Source: CAYWBI01 sp964456445 (GTDB taxonomy: Bacteria > Calditrichota > Calditrichia > Calditrichales > J004). Taken from it: a DNA stretch of 64,000 nt. Position 1 is the stretch's first letter; each line of letters begins with the position of its first letter. The position numbers and the translations under genes are program-made. The notes beneath the pieces were generated by a model. That model did no database searches. It was not told where the DNA came from and saw only the letters and a list, made by a program, of their open reading frames with translations. The DNA is taken from positions 30,169 to 94,168 of the forward strand of contig CAYWBI010000002.1 in NCBI GenBank assembly GCA_964456445.1. Direction: 5' to 3'. Below are positions 1 to 9,328 of this stretch, piece after piece.

Positions 1-147
1 CCGGCGGCAAATCATCCCCAATTGATGGCTTTTATCCGCACGGATATCGACCATTTTACCATCCTTCATTCCCGCTTCAATCCAGCAACCGGCGGGACAG
101 ATACCACAAATCCCCTTTTCCCATTGAATATTTTTTTCTAAAAACAT
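1..147 (-). CDS. Molybdopterin oxidoreductase, N-terminal fragment (cut by window edge)
   Basis: The first 49 residues read out on the minus strand from an ATG at 147 and run off the window. They contain Cys14-x2-Cys17-x3-Cys21 followed directly by Trp, and a fourth Cys at about residue 47. This is the Fe4S4 pattern that opens the large subunit of DMSO-reductase-family enzymes (formate dehydrogenase, nitrate, polysulfide or thiosulfate reductases). A GAGGCGAG-like ribosome binding site precedes the start, and no Tat signal (twin Arg) is visible before the cluster, so this reading suggests a cytoplasmic enzyme or one whose signal is absent. The substrate cannot be told from this fragment. The gene lies downstream of the heme operon on the same strand, separated by about 150 bp. 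Confidence 0.75.
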   Translation of the reverse strand, partial: MFLEKNIQWEKGICGICPAGCWIEAGMKDGKMVDIRADKSHQLGMICRR

Positions 148-297
148 TCTCGCCTCAAATAACACATTTTATAAAATTTAGCGCTGCAATTTAAAGATAG
201 CCATAGCGGGAATTAATTGCCAAGAAAAGTGGGGGACAATTCGATGCGGTTTATAATTGCTTAGTTAGTAATATTACTGCGCGAGGCGCTGTTTACT

Positions 298-1341
298 TTA
301 CCTTGAATTTTCAATATCGTCGTTGCACCACCTGGCCAGCACTTCCACCCATGCGGGATGTGTATTTAGACAAGGTATTAATTCAAAGGACTCACCGCCT
401 GCAGCAAGAAATGCGTTTTTCCCTTGTATGCCAATCTCCTCTAATGTTTCCAAACAGTCCGTTACGAACGACGGGCAGGCCACCAAAAGTTTCTTTACGC
501 CCTGATCCGCCAGACGCAATATCGTATCGGCGCTGGCAGGCTGCAACCAACTATCCAGGCCGATGCGCGACTGGAAGCATAAAGTAAACCGATCCGGAGC
601 AAGACCGGCACGTTTGGCAAGTAATTGTGTTGTGCGATAAGTTTGATGGCGATAACACGTTTTATGAGCAACTGAAGAAGTTGAACAACAATTCTTTTTT
701 TTTAGACAATGCTTCCCGGTGGAATCACTTTTTAGAATATGGCGTTTGGGCAACCCATGATAACTAAATAGTATATGGTCAAATGGTTGATCAAAATAGG
801 GTTTCATGCTAAGGTACAGTGCTTCAATGTATTGATTGTCATCATAAAAAGGCGGTTGAACTTTCAGCTTAATGGAATAACCCTTTCTGGCTAAATGTCC
901 TTCCACTGTGTTTATTACAGTTTGGGTTGTGGCCATTGCGTAGTGTGGGTACAAGGGCAACAGGAAAAGTTCCGCTGCCTGAGGATATCTTTCGGCCAGC
1001 TCATCGATAACCTGTGGAATAGACCGGTTGCCATAGCGCATGGCCAGCGCCACCGGATGCTCAGTCCTGGTTGACAGCCCCGCGGTCAACCTTTCGCTAA
1101 GCACAACAAGCGGCGAACCCTCCTCCAACCATATTTTTTTGTAGGCTTCTGCTGATATTTTTGGTCGAAACGGTAAGACAAGGCACTCTACAATAAATTT
1201 ACGGATCATATATGGTGCGTCAATAACAAATTTATCCATTAAAAACTGGCGCAAGTATTTACGAACGTCACTTAGACTGGTAGATTTTGGCGAACCGAGG
1301 TTAACGAGTAAAATGATTCGACTGTCAGAATTACCGTCCAT
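298..1341 (-). CDS. hemH: Ferrochelatase
   Basis: Inserts ferrous iron into the porphyrin ring, the last step of heme synthesis, in the cytoplasm or at the membrane face. Visible family marks are the N-terminal LLVNLGSP, the metal-binding/catalytic His in FSYHGLP (near residue 195), a Cys-rich stretch after it (HCLKKKNCC) and the C-terminal CPSFVTDCLETLEEIG block. Length (347 residues) fits bacterial ferrochelatases. It is the last gene of the heme operon. The ATG at 1341 lies five bases past the hemL stop; a TTG at 1350, overlapping that stop, is an alternative giving three more residues. Because HemN and HemE are in the same operon, protoporphyrin IX rather than coproporphyrin is the likely substrate (inference). 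Confidence 0.95.
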   Translation of the reverse strand: MDGNSDSRIILLVNLGSPKSTSLSDVRKYLRQFLMDKFVIDAPYMIRKFIVECLVLPFRPKISAEAYKKIWLEEGSPLVVLSERLTAGLSTRTEHPVALAMRYGNRSIPQVIDELAERYPQAAELFLLPLYPHYAMATTQTVINTVEGHLARKGYSIKLKVQPPFYDDNQYIEALYLSMKPYFDQPFDHILFSYHGLPKRHILKSDSTGKHCLKKKNCCSTSSVAHKTCYRHQTYRTTQLLAKRAGLAPDRFTLCFQSRIGLDSWLQPASADTILRLADQGVKKLLVACPSFVTDCLETLEEIGIQGKNAFLAAGGESFELIPCLNTHPAWVEVLARWCNDDIENSR

Positions 1342-1346
1342 AAGCG

Positions 1347-2642
1347 TCAAACTTCTACTGCTTTTTTTAAAGCTTTAAAATGGGCATCAACGAAATATTC
1401 AATCACTTTCTCTCCATGAAGTATTGATAGGAAAAAAGCTTCAAACTGCGATGGTGCAACGTAAACCCCATTGTCAAGCAATGATTGAAAATAAACAGCA
1501 TATTGCTTTGTATTGCATTCCTTGGCATCGTTATAGTTATAGACCGGTTTATGCGAGAAAAAAAAGCACCCCATCGAACCTATACGCGTCGTATAGTAGG
1601 CTACGTCCAAGCGCTTCATATTGTCCCTAATGCCCAATTCAAGCTGTGCGGCATTTCTTTCCAGGGTTTCATAAAAACCAGGTTCATCAATTTGCCGCAG
1701 TGTTTCCAGACCTGCCCGCATCGCCAAAGGGTTTCCTGATAGCGTGCCTGCCTGATACACAGGCCCGATGGGGGCGACAAAGGACATAATCTCTTTTTTA
1801 CCACCATAGGCCCCAACAGGCAAACCGCCTCCAATAATTTTCCCAAGTGTTGTCAAATCCGGTGTTATACCGTATAAAGCCTGTGCCCCACCTTTTGCAA
1901 CCCGGAACCCAGACATTACTTCGTCAAATATAAGGATAATTTTTCGAGACGCTGTGAGTTCACGAAGATTTTGTAAAAAAATTTTATCTGCCGGAATAAC
2001 TCCCATGTTTCCAGCTATAGGTTCTATAATAATTGCGGCAATTTCGCCATCATTGGCCATTAGCAGATTTTTCACAGATTCAATATTGTTATATTCTGCA
2101 ATTAATGTATCCGCGGCTACGGCGGCAGGAATGCCCGGACTGTTAGGCACACCAAGTGTTGTGGCGCCGGAACCGGCTTCTATAAGAAAACTATCCCCAT
2201 GGCCGTGATAGCACCCACTGAATTTGATTATTTTATCACGCCCCGTATAGCCACGCGCCAGACGGATGGCGCTCATGGTGGCTTCCGTTCCGGAATTTAC
2301 CATACGTATCATTTCTACCGATGGTACCATTTTTATAATCAGCCGGGCCAGTTCAATCTCAGTCTCGACACAGGCGCCAAAACTCGTACCAAGATCCACT
2401 GTTTTTTTTAACGCTTCTACCACACGTGGATGACCGTAACCCAGGATCATGGGTCCCCAGGAACCGACGCAATCCAGATAACGATTACCATCCACATCAT
2501 AAAGCCATGGGCCTTCACCCTTTTCAAAAAATATAGGTTGCCCTCCAACCGCGTTAAATGCTCGTACGGGTGAGTTTACACCACCGGGAATCATGCTTTG
2601 CGCTTGCTTAAATAATTCCCGGCTTTTGCTTATAGTCAACAT
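1347..2642 (-). CDS. hemL: Glutamate-1-semialdehyde 2,1-aminomutase
   Basis: PLP enzyme that converts glutamate-1-semialdehyde, the HemA product, to 5-aminolevulinate. The 431-residue protein is full length. It shows the GGVNSPVRAF start motif, the cofactor-stacking region FDEVMSGFRV and the PLP lysine (about K268) in TTLGKIIGGG. It sits between hemB and hemH near the end of the heme operon, with 33 bases to hemB upstream. Together with hemA it shows that the organism makes 5-aminolevulinate by the C5 (glutamyl-tRNA) route, not by ALA synthase. Confidence 0.96.
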   Translation of the reverse strand: MLTISKSRELFKQAQSMIPGGVNSPVRAFNAVGGQPIFFEKGEGPWLYDVDGNRYLDCVGSWGPMILGYGHPRVVEALKKTVDLGTSFGACVETEIELARLIIKMVPSVEMIRMVNSGTEATMSAIRLARGYTGRDKIIKFSGCYHGHGDSFLIEAGSGATTLGVPNSPGIPAAVAADTLIAEYNNIESVKNLLMANDGEIAAIIIEPIAGNMGVIPADKIFLQNLRELTASRKIILIFDEVMSGFRVAKGGAQALYGITPDLTTLGKIIGGGLPVGAYGGKKEIMSFVAPIGPVYQAGTLSGNPLAMRAGLETLRQIDEPGFYETLERNAAQLELGIRDNMKRLDVAYYTTRIGSMGCFFFSHKPVYNYNDAKECNTKQYAVYFQSLLDNGVYVAPSQFEAFFLSILHGEKVIEYFVDAHFKALKKAVEV

Positions 2643-2675
2643 ACTACTTCTCTCTAAAACAGAAATGGGCTGATT

Positions 2676-3656
2676 TTATTCAGCTTGACGTAATTTTTTT
2701 GCCGCTTCAATGGCGAAATAGGTTAATATTAGATTCGCGCCTGCTCGTTTAATAGAGATAAGCGATTCCATCATAACCCGATCGTGATCCAGCCAGCCGT
2801 TCGTTGCTGCGGCTTTTATCATTGCGAATTCGCCGGAGACTTGATAGGCCGCCGTGGGCATGCCAAATTCTTCCTTTACCCGGTACAAAATATCCAGATA
2901 CGGCAAGGCAGGTTTTACCATAATCAAATCAGCGCCTTCTTCAATGTCTATTGCTGCTTCGCGCATAGCTTCCTGGGCATTTGCCGGATCCATTTGATAG
3001 CTGTTGCGATCGCCAAACTGAGGTGCGGATTCTGCTGCATCCCGGAAAGGCCCATAGAAGCCGGAAGCATATTTTACGGCGTAGCTCATAATAGGCATTT
3101 GGGTAAAGCCTGCCTGATCAAGCGCTTCACGTATTGCGCCAACCATACCATCCATCATCCCCGAAGGGGCTACCATATCCGCGCCATTACGCGCGTGTAC
3201 GCGTACCTGATCCTGTAACATCGCCAATGTACCGTCATTGTCAACATCATTGTCTTTTAAAAGACCGCAATGTCCGTGATCGGTGTACTCACAAAAACAA
3301 ACATCGGTTATAACAAACAGCTCGGGAAGAGAGTCCTTTAAAGCACGTATGGCCAGGCTTATAATTCCGTCATCACTCGTTGCGTCACTGCCCATGGCGT
3401 CCTTATGCTCAGGAATGCCAAAAAGAATAACGGATTTTATGCCCAGGTCCAAGGCGTGTTTCGCTTCCTTAACCAATTCATCGATAGAAAGCTGAAAATG
3501 TCCCGGCATACTTTTTATCGGATTTCGGACGCCTTTGCCAGGTACAACAAAAAGTGGCAATATAAAATCATCCGTGCTTAAAGTTGTTTCACGGACCATA
3601 TCCCTGATTGAAGAATTTGCGCGTAAACGGCGCATACGAAAAAAAGGAGTGTACAT
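2676..3656 (-). CDS. hemB: Delta-aminolevulinic acid dehydratase (porphobilinogen synthase)
   Basis: Condenses two 5-aminolevulinate molecules to porphobilinogen. Both Schiff-base lysines are seen: K195 in SYAVKYASGFYGPF and K248 in LIMVKPALPYLD. The active-site metal loop reads DVCFCEYTDHGHCG, with Cys120, Cys122 and Cys130. This is the zinc-binding form, as opposed to the Asp-rich magnesium form. The length of 326 residues is normal. The start at 3656 is preceded by an AAAGG-type binding site. It is in the heme operon, 28 bases after the protoporphyrinogen oxidase gene. Confidence 0.96.
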   Translation of the reverse strand: MYTPFFRMRRLRANSSIRDMVRETTLSTDDFILPLFVVPGKGVRNPIKSMPGHFQLSIDELVKEAKHALDLGIKSVILFGIPEHKDAMGSDATSDDGIISLAIRALKDSLPELFVITDVCFCEYTDHGHCGLLKDNDVDNDGTLAMLQDQVRVHARNGADMVAPSGMMDGMVGAIREALDQAGFTQMPIMSYAVKYASGFYGPFRDAAESAPQFGDRNSYQMDPANAQEAMREAAIDIEEGADLIMVKPALPYLDILYRVKEEFGMPTAAYQVSGEFAMIKAAATNGWLDHDRVMMESLISIKRAGANLILTYFAIEAAKKLRQAE

Positions 3657-3684
3657 TTCTAACCTTTCGTTTTGTAAATAGTTA

Positions 3685-5127
3685 TTAATTTAAAGTATGT
3701 CTTAATTTTTGATCCATTTTTTCACTAATTTGGAAAGAATTTTTTATACAATCAGCAACAGATATTCCAGCGCGAAAATTCCCGCCGATGACGATATGTG
3801 GGTTTTCACGCTCAAACTGATCGATTATGGACAATGTTTTTCCGTACCCGGGTACGTATTGAGGAATGGCCATCGGCCACTTTTTTACAAAGGACAATGT
3901 TGGTTCGTTTCTGATACCCATTATTTCTGAAAGCTCCCTGCGTACCAAATCCACGAGTTCTTCCGATGTTAAACTTGTAAGATCCGGTTGACGCCTGCCG
4001 CCAACAAAGGTTGTCAAGGCCATCCCATTTGCCACCGACCGACCGCTAAAAATTGATGAACTCCATAATGTGCCCAAAATTTTCCTTTTTTCTTTTGCGG
4101 GTACAAGAAAGCCAAAACCATCCTGAGGCACATCCTTATCAACCCTATCGTACCCAAGAAAAACCATGCTGACCGGCGGGTAATATATGGAACGAAGCGA
4201 ATTCAGAAACTCTTCCCCCATATCCAACGGAAGAGTTTCATAGGCCTGGGCCGGGACGGTAAGTAATATTTGTTTAGCGGAAAGATTGTATTTTTGTTTG
4301 CCAAGATAGTAACAAATACTTGCGCCTCGTTCATCCGCACGTATTTCTGTAATATTTGCCGATAAGCGGACGTCATCCTGGAGATAATTTTGCACAGCGC
4401 CGGTCAACATTGCCAGGCCATCTGTAAAACTTAACATCCTGGCCTGGTTTTTGGATATTTCTTTAGATTTGCGGCGTTCACGCGCACCGCGTACGGCACC
4501 ACGAATAAGGCCCCCATATTTTAATTCCAACTGTTTAAGTTTAGGGAAGCCATAAACAACGCTCAAATGTTCAGGAGCCCCCGCATATACACCGGCAACA
4601 AATGGGTTTATGGCATAATCCAAAAACTCCTTTCCAAGTCGGCGTATCACGAAATCTGCCAGGCTTTCATCCTTGTTACCCATGTAAGATGGAATAAAAG
4701 GTTCACGCATCAGCCGCAATTTGGCTTTTCCCGAAAACAATTTACTTTTAAAAAAAGAAACCGGCGACGTAGGTAAGGCATGCAATGCTCCCTCACGCAA
4801 AATGTAGCGCCGGTTTGCCGTTTTATCGGCATAAATCACCTGATTGTCAAGACCGAGCATATTGATAAGCCGATGAATAGCCGGCGTTGTATCCAAAATA
4901 CTATTCGGTCCGTATTCTATTATAAAGCCATCTTTTTTCTCGGTGCGGATATTCCCACCGGTCCGATTGGCTTTATCGAGCAGCATGACGGTATAGCCTT
5001 TTTTCTTTAGAAAACAAGCGGCACTTAGACCCGATATGCCGGCGCCCACAATTAATACATCCACATCGACATGCGTTTTTTGTTGAACCACAGTATTCAT
5101 ATTTCTCAAAATTTTATCTTCCATCAT
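3685..5127 (-). CDS. hemY: Protoporphyrinogen oxidase, FAD-dependent (HemY/PgoX type)
   Basis: Flavoprotein that oxidises protoporphyrinogen IX to protoporphyrin IX using oxygen. The N-terminal dinucleotide fold VLIVGAGISGLSAAC (about residues 24-38) is followed by the family sequence GGNIRTEKKDGFIIEYGPNS. The C-terminal FAD motif is IVIGGNFRAGISVADCI. The length of 480 residues fits HemY rather than the short HemG or the membrane HemJ. The ATG at 5127 overlaps the hemN stop (ATGA). An internal ATG at residue 10 is a possible alternative start. Gram-positive HemY proteins act on coproporphyrinogen, but HemN here makes protoporphyrinogen available, so the classical reaction is the more likely one. 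Confidence 0.92.
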   Translation of the reverse strand: MMEDKILRNMNTVVQQKTHVDVDVLIVGAGISGLSAACFLKKKGYTVMLLDKANRTGGNIRTEKKDGFIIEYGPNSILDTTPAIHRLINMLGLDNQVIYADKTANRRYILREGALHALPTSPVSFFKSKLFSGKAKLRLMREPFIPSYMGNKDESLADFVIRRLGKEFLDYAINPFVAGVYAGAPEHLSVVYGFPKLKQLELKYGGLIRGAVRGARERRKSKEISKNQARMLSFTDGLAMLTGAVQNYLQDDVRLSANITEIRADERGASICYYLGKQKYNLSAKQILLTVPAQAYETLPLDMGEEFLNSLRSIYYPPVSMVFLGYDRVDKDVPQDGFGFLVPAKEKRKILGTLWSSSIFSGRSVANGMALTTFVGGRRQPDLTSLTSEELVDLVRRELSEIMGIRNEPTLSFVKKWPMAIPQYVPGYGKTLSIIDQFERENPHIVIGGNFRAGISVADCIKNSFQISEKMDQKLRHTLN

Positions 5128-6518
5128 ACCGTCCTTGAATATGTTGGAGTCGGTTTTTGTAAATCAGCCTTTAGGTAAGCATCAAAGACCATTGCTATAT
5201 TACGAACAACCAATCTTCCCTCATTTGGAACTTCAATCTTTTCAGTGGAAACTTCCACCAATCCATCATCAATAAAAACATCAAGATCGGGCATTATCCC
5301 ATTGAAATGGTCATCAAAGCTGATCTTAAACCGACGTTCAACTTCCGTCTTTACAATCCTATTATTACACATGATTTCGTTTATGACATACCTCCGGAGT
5401 TGATCTTCCGCTGTAAGCTTTACACCAAGATGGGTAGCGGGTAAGCCTGCATCAATACGCTGTTCATATTCTTTTACGGATTTCAGGTTTTGGGCATAGG
5501 CACTTTCCAACTGACTTATTGAAGACATTCCAAGGGCATATATTTCCGTATTTGCACGTGTACTGTAACCTTGAAAATTGCGGTAAAGTGTGCGGTTGGC
5601 CATCGCAAGCGAGAGTTCATCATCCGGACGTGCAAAATGATCCATACCAATATATACATAACCTGCACCGGTTAGGCGTTCGATCACATGCTTCAGTATA
5701 TTAAGACGTTCTGATGTGCCGGGCATGACATCATTCGGCAAAACAGCCTGATGTTTTTTAAGCCAGGGAACGTGCGCATAATTAAATACAGCGAGACGGT
5801 CCGGTGAAAAAGATAAGACTTTGTCAAGCGTATCTTTATAAGACGTTATTGTTTGATGTGGTAAACCGTACATCAAATCTACATTTATAGAGTCAAAACT
5901 CAGACGCCTGCTTTCTTCAATAACAAAGGCATTTTGTTCATAAGTCTGAATACGATTGACCTCCTTTTGTACCAAAGGATTAAAATCCTGTAATCCAAAA
6001 CTTACCCGGTTAAATCCTAGCTCCTTAAGGATGGATAGTCTGTTATCGCCTACGGTACGCGGATCAATTTCGATGCTGATTTCTGCATCTTCAGAAAAAT
6101 TAAAATGCCCGTTGATATGATTATAAATGTCACGCAATTGGTCCGGTGTTAAGTACGTTGGGGTCCCTCCCCCCCAATGCATCTGAACGACCTTTCTATC
6201 CGGGTGGATATATGACCCAATCAGTTCAATTTCGCGCTTCAAGCGATCCAAATAACGCTCCACCCGTACCGGGTTATGTGTTACGATCATATTACAGGCA
6301 CAAAAGAAGCAAAGCTCGTGACAAAAAGGAAAGTGGAAATATAGTGAAATATCCGTCATTTTATCACCCGTATTTGATGATTTTATTTCCCGGATAAACG
6401 ATTGTTCATTAAAATCTGAATTAAAATGGACCGCTGTTGGATAACTTGTATAGCGAGGCCCCGGTTGATTGTATTTTTCCAGGACATTTAAATCTACTTG
6501 AAAGACTTGTTTATTCAT
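5124..6518 (-). CDS. hemN: Oxygen-independent coproporphyrinogen III oxidase (radical SAM)
   Basis: Decarboxylates two propionates of coproporphyrinogen III to give protoporphyrinogen IX without oxygen. The radical-SAM cluster motif is C66-x3-C70-x2-C73 followed by ACN (FCHELCFFCACN), which is diagnostic for true HemN as opposed to the HemW-like proteins. The SAM glycine motif HWGGGTPTYL follows, and the HemN-specific region RNFQGYSTRANT is present. The length of 464 residues matches HemN. It lies between hemE and hemY, and its stop overlaps the hemY start. The ribosome binding site AGGGGAA lies just upstream of the start. Confidence 0.95.
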   Translation of the reverse strand: MNKQVFQVDLNVLEKYNQPGPRYTSYPTAVHFNSDFNEQSFIREIKSSNTGDKMTDISLYFHFPFCHELCFFCACNMIVTHNPVRVERYLDRLKREIELIGSYIHPDRKVVQMHWGGGTPTYLTPDQLRDIYNHINGHFNFSEDAEISIEIDPRTVGDNRLSILKELGFNRVSFGLQDFNPLVQKEVNRIQTYEQNAFVIEESRRLSFDSINVDLMYGLPHQTITSYKDTLDKVLSFSPDRLAVFNYAHVPWLKKHQAVLPNDVMPGTSERLNILKHVIERLTGAGYVYIGMDHFARPDDELSLAMANRTLYRNFQGYSTRANTEIYALGMSSISQLESAYAQNLKSVKEYEQRIDAGLPATHLGVKLTAEDQLRRYVINEIMCNNRIVKTEVERRFKISFDDHFNGIMPDLDVFIDDGLVEVSTEKIEVPNEGRLVVRNIAMVFDAYLKADLQKPTPTYSRTV

Positions 6519-6527
6519 ATTTTTCCC

Positions 6528-7586
6528 CTAAACGCCCATGGCATTAGTCTTATGAAATTGTGCACTTTTATTTTTAACCGTATCTACAAATGCCGCAGCA
6601 TGCTCAACAGGTATATCCGGTAGAATGCCATGACCAAGATTTGCAATATGCCCCCCAGCATCTCCAAATGCCTCTAACATTTTAAGAGTGTAATGTTGAA
6701 TCTTGTCCGGTTGTGCATAAAGGGCAGTAGGATCAAGATTGCCCTGAAGTGCCACAGCATTTCCCACTATCGAACGGGCAACTGATGGCGCTATATTCCA
6801 ATCCAATCCAATTACATCTGCATCTACCGAGAGTGTTTTTTCCAACCAGAGCATTCCACCTTTTGGAAAATATATTATTGGGACATTTGGGCGGCGGATC
6901 GACCGGATAAGCTTCCGAACATACTTTATGGCAAACTGTTCATAACCATCCGCATCCAACAAACCTGCCCAGGAATCAAATATTTGAATTGCCTGCGCTC
7001 CAGCATCGATCTGTGCAGAGCAATAGTTTATAAGCGCATTGGTAATTCGGTTTAATAATTCATCCAACAAATCCGGTCTATTAAAACGCCATTCTTTAAT
7101 AAAATTAAATTTTTTGGATGCAGCGCCTTCGATCATATAAGTTGCAAGGGTCCAGGGAGCGCCACAAAATCCAATAAGAGGAATTTCAGGCTTTAATGTT
7201 GCCTTAATTTGTTTAACTGCCTGGATCACAAAATCAAGATCGCTGTCGCTTTCTATTGCAGATAACCTTTTCAAATGGTCTTCATTCCGCACAGGATTAG
7301 AAAATACCGGTCCCCGGTTATCCAAAAAATTTAATTCCATACCCATCGCTTCTGGAACAACTAAAATATCCGAAAACAATATCGCCGCATCAACACCCAA
7401 TAAATCAACCGGTAAAAGCGTAACCTCCGTGGCCAGATCTGGTGTTTTATACATTGTCGAAAACGAGTTTTTTTTTCTTATTTCACGATATTGAGGTAAG
7501 TACCTCCCAGCTTGCCGCATAATCCATACAGGAGTTCGCTCTGTAGGCTGGTTTAGGCACGCACGAATAAATAGAGGGTCAGTCAT
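6528..7586 (-). CDS. hemE: Uroporphyrinogen decarboxylase
   Basis: Removes four acetate carboxyls from uroporphyrinogen III to give coproporphyrinogen III. The N-terminal signature PVWIMRQAGRYLPQYR, with the two substrate-binding arginines, is intact. FSDILVVPEAMG supplies the catalytic Asp, and GFCGAPWTLATYMIEG is the second signature. The length of 352 residues is normal. The ATG at 7586 overlaps the hemD stop by four bases (ATGA), and hemN follows ten bases later, so the three genes are surely co-transcribed. Confidence 0.96.
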   Translation of the reverse strand: MTDPLFIRACLNQPTERTPVWIMRQAGRYLPQYREIRKKNSFSTMYKTPDLATEVTLLPVDLLGVDAAILFSDILVVPEAMGMELNFLDNRGPVFSNPVRNEDHLKRLSAIESDSDLDFVIQAVKQIKATLKPEIPLIGFCGAPWTLATYMIEGAASKKFNFIKEWRFNRPDLLDELLNRITNALINYCSAQIDAGAQAIQIFDSWAGLLDADGYEQFAIKYVRKLIRSIRRPNVPIIYFPKGGMLWLEKTLSVDADVIGLDWNIAPSVARSIVGNAVALQGNLDPTALYAQPDKIQHYTLKMLEAFGDAGGHIANLGHGILPDIPVEHAAAFVDTVKNKSAQFHKTNAMGV

Positions 7587-8395
7587 TGTTTTACAAAAGC
7601 CTTTCGGTTAAGATTCAATCTCTGTTGACGTTTCAGTTCAAATTTAATAGCGGCAACCAGAGCCGCTGGTTTTGGAGTTTCAGGAATTATGGAAACAGGT
7701 TGTCCATCTTCCGTAATATGATTACTTGTTCTTATACCGGCTGTTGCCAGGGGGACTGTTTTTAACAAATCTGAGAAACCCGATACTTGTTTAAAAAACT
7801 CATATATGCTGGGACTGCTCAAAAATATTAAATCATAGCTTTTATCCTTTATATCCTGTATTTGGGCCATGTTTAAATTGACCGGTATAATCCCATATAA
7901 AGGCATCTGTTTAAGCTTTATGGTATCTGGCGTTTCAAGCGGCATGAGCCCTGGCGATTCAAAACTGGTAATATGATAAACTTTTTGAATTCCATCCTTC
8001 TGGCCTTGTTGGATTTTATATATTAATCCATCAAAACTATTTGCTGTTTCGGTCCGGAAACAATTTGTAAAACCGGATTCGAAAGCCATTGAAGTTTTTT
8101 TACCTATCAACCCAATCAGAGGATTTACAGCCCCGTTTTTAAGCAAATTTTTTAACGCATTAATTTTTTGAAATGCCTTGACACCGTACGGACTACTAAA
8201 AACAAGCCAGTGTGTGTATGAAATTTCCCTGGCAATTGTATCAATTTCATCGATACCGGGACAATAATAATTAGGAGTACCCATTTGCAATATATCCACT
8301 TTACATCCTGAATTTTTTAGCTCAATTGCAAATGCGCTTTCACCTTTCATTTGACTTGTGCAACAAAGAACACGGAGACCTTCTAAGCTTTCCAT
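7583..8395 (-). CDS. hemD: Uroporphyrinogen-III synthase
   Basis: Cyclises hydroxymethylbilane with inversion of ring D. This family is poorly conserved and is recognised here by length (270 residues), position between hemC and hemE, and the bilobed layout with weak motifs: LVFSSPYGVKAF in the first half and YDLIFLSSPSIYEFF in the second, where HemD proteins carry the T/SSxxxV/I/F pattern. The ATG at 8395 lies two bases after the hemC stop, and its stop overlaps hemE. No methyltransferase (siroheme) domain is fused to it. Confidence 0.9.
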   Translation of the reverse strand: MESLEGLRVLCCTSQMKGESAFAIELKNSGCKVDILQMGTPNYYCPGIDEIDTIAREISYTHWLVFSSPYGVKAFQKINALKNLLKNGAVNPLIGLIGKKTSMAFESGFTNCFRTETANSFDGLIYKIQQGQKDGIQKVYHITSFESPGLMPLETPDTIKLKQMPLYGIIPVNLNMAQIQDIKDKSYDLIFLSSPSIYEFFKQVSGFSDLLKTVPLATAGIRTSNHITEDGQPVSIIPETPKPAALVAAIKFELKRQQRLNLNRKAFVKQ

Positions 8396-8397
8396 AA

Positions 8398-9327
8398 TTA
8401 AGAGCCTCCCCTAATCATATTTAATATTTCGTTCGCTCCGGCTCTCATCAATCTCTCTGCTAGTTCAATCCCGATCCTGGCCGCGTCAGAAACATCGCCT
8501 TCAATCTTGTCCCGTAGAACCGTTTTCCCATCAGGGCTTCCAACAAACCCATGAAAAACAAGCCTTTGACCATCAATATTTGCCTTTGCCCCAACAGGTA
8601 CCTGACAACCGCCATCAAGGGCATTTAAAAAAGAACGTTCTGCTAAAGCCATCTGTCCGGCTTCAATATTATTTAAATGCTCCAATAAAGAAGTCGTTCT
8701 CTGGTCATTCTGCCTACAGACAATTGCCAAACTACCCTGCCCGACTCCCGGAAGCATGATATCAAAATCCAGTTTTTCACTTATATGTTTGCCCAAGTTC
8801 AATCTTTCAATCCCTGCGGCAGCAAGAATCATCGCATCCCAGTTAGAATTATTAAACTTTCTAAACCTGGTTTGCAGGTTCCCACGAATATCTATAATAT
8901 GCAAATCGGGCCGATACGCTAAAAGCTGAGATTGTCTCCTCAGGCTTCCCGTTGCAACTATGGCATTTTGTGGAAGTTCATCAAGTGTTTTATTCCCACG
9001 CGAGATCAAGGCGTCACGACAATCCCACCGTTTTGTAATTGATGCAATAATGAGTCCTGCAGGCAATTTGGTTGGTAAGTCCTTTAAGCTGTGTACTGCA
9101 AAATCAATTTTATTGTTAAGCAGACCATCGTCCAATTCTTTGGTAAACAATCCCTTATCACCAATTTTTGCGAGCGGAACATCTAAAATATTATCACCCT
9201 GGGCTTTTAAAGTTACAATATCCATATCTATACCGGGTGATTCTTTTTTTATATTTTTAACGACCCAATTGGTTTGCCACAGAGCTAATTGACTGTCGCG
9301 TGAACCAATGATATATCTATCAGCCAT
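8398..9327 (-). CDS. hemC: Porphobilinogen deaminase (hydroxymethylbilane synthase)
   Basis: Polymerises four porphobilinogens to hydroxymethylbilane. The cysteine that carries the dipyrromethane cofactor is C241 in ALDGGCQVPVGA, and the N-terminal IGSRDSQLALWQT and FAVHSLKDLPT motifs are complete. The start at 9327 is chosen over an upstream in-frame ATG at 9357. It lies one base past the hemA stop, is preceded by AGGAAGAA at a good distance, and gives the usual N-terminus directly before IIGSR. The protein is 309 residues. Confidence 0.96.
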   Translation of the reverse strand: MADRYIIGSRDSQLALWQTNWVVKNIKKESPGIDMDIVTLKAQGDNILDVPLAKIGDKGLFTKELDDGLLNNKIDFAVHSLKDLPTKLPAGLIIASITKRWDCRDALISRGNKTLDELPQNAIVATGSLRRQSQLLAYRPDLHIIDIRGNLQTRFRKFNNSNWDAMILAAAGIERLNLGKHISEKLDFDIMLPGVGQGSLAIVCRQNDQRTTSLLEHLNNIEAGQMALAERSFLNALDGGCQVPVGAKANIDGQRLVFHGFVGSPDGKTVLRDKIEGDVSDAARIGIELAERLMRAGANEILNMIRGGS

Positions 9328-9328
9328 C

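Noticed and set aside
2784..3218. A 144-codon plus-strand open frame opposite hemB
   Set aside because: It lies wholly inside hemB, whose active-site residues are all intact; the frame has no binding site or family resemblance.
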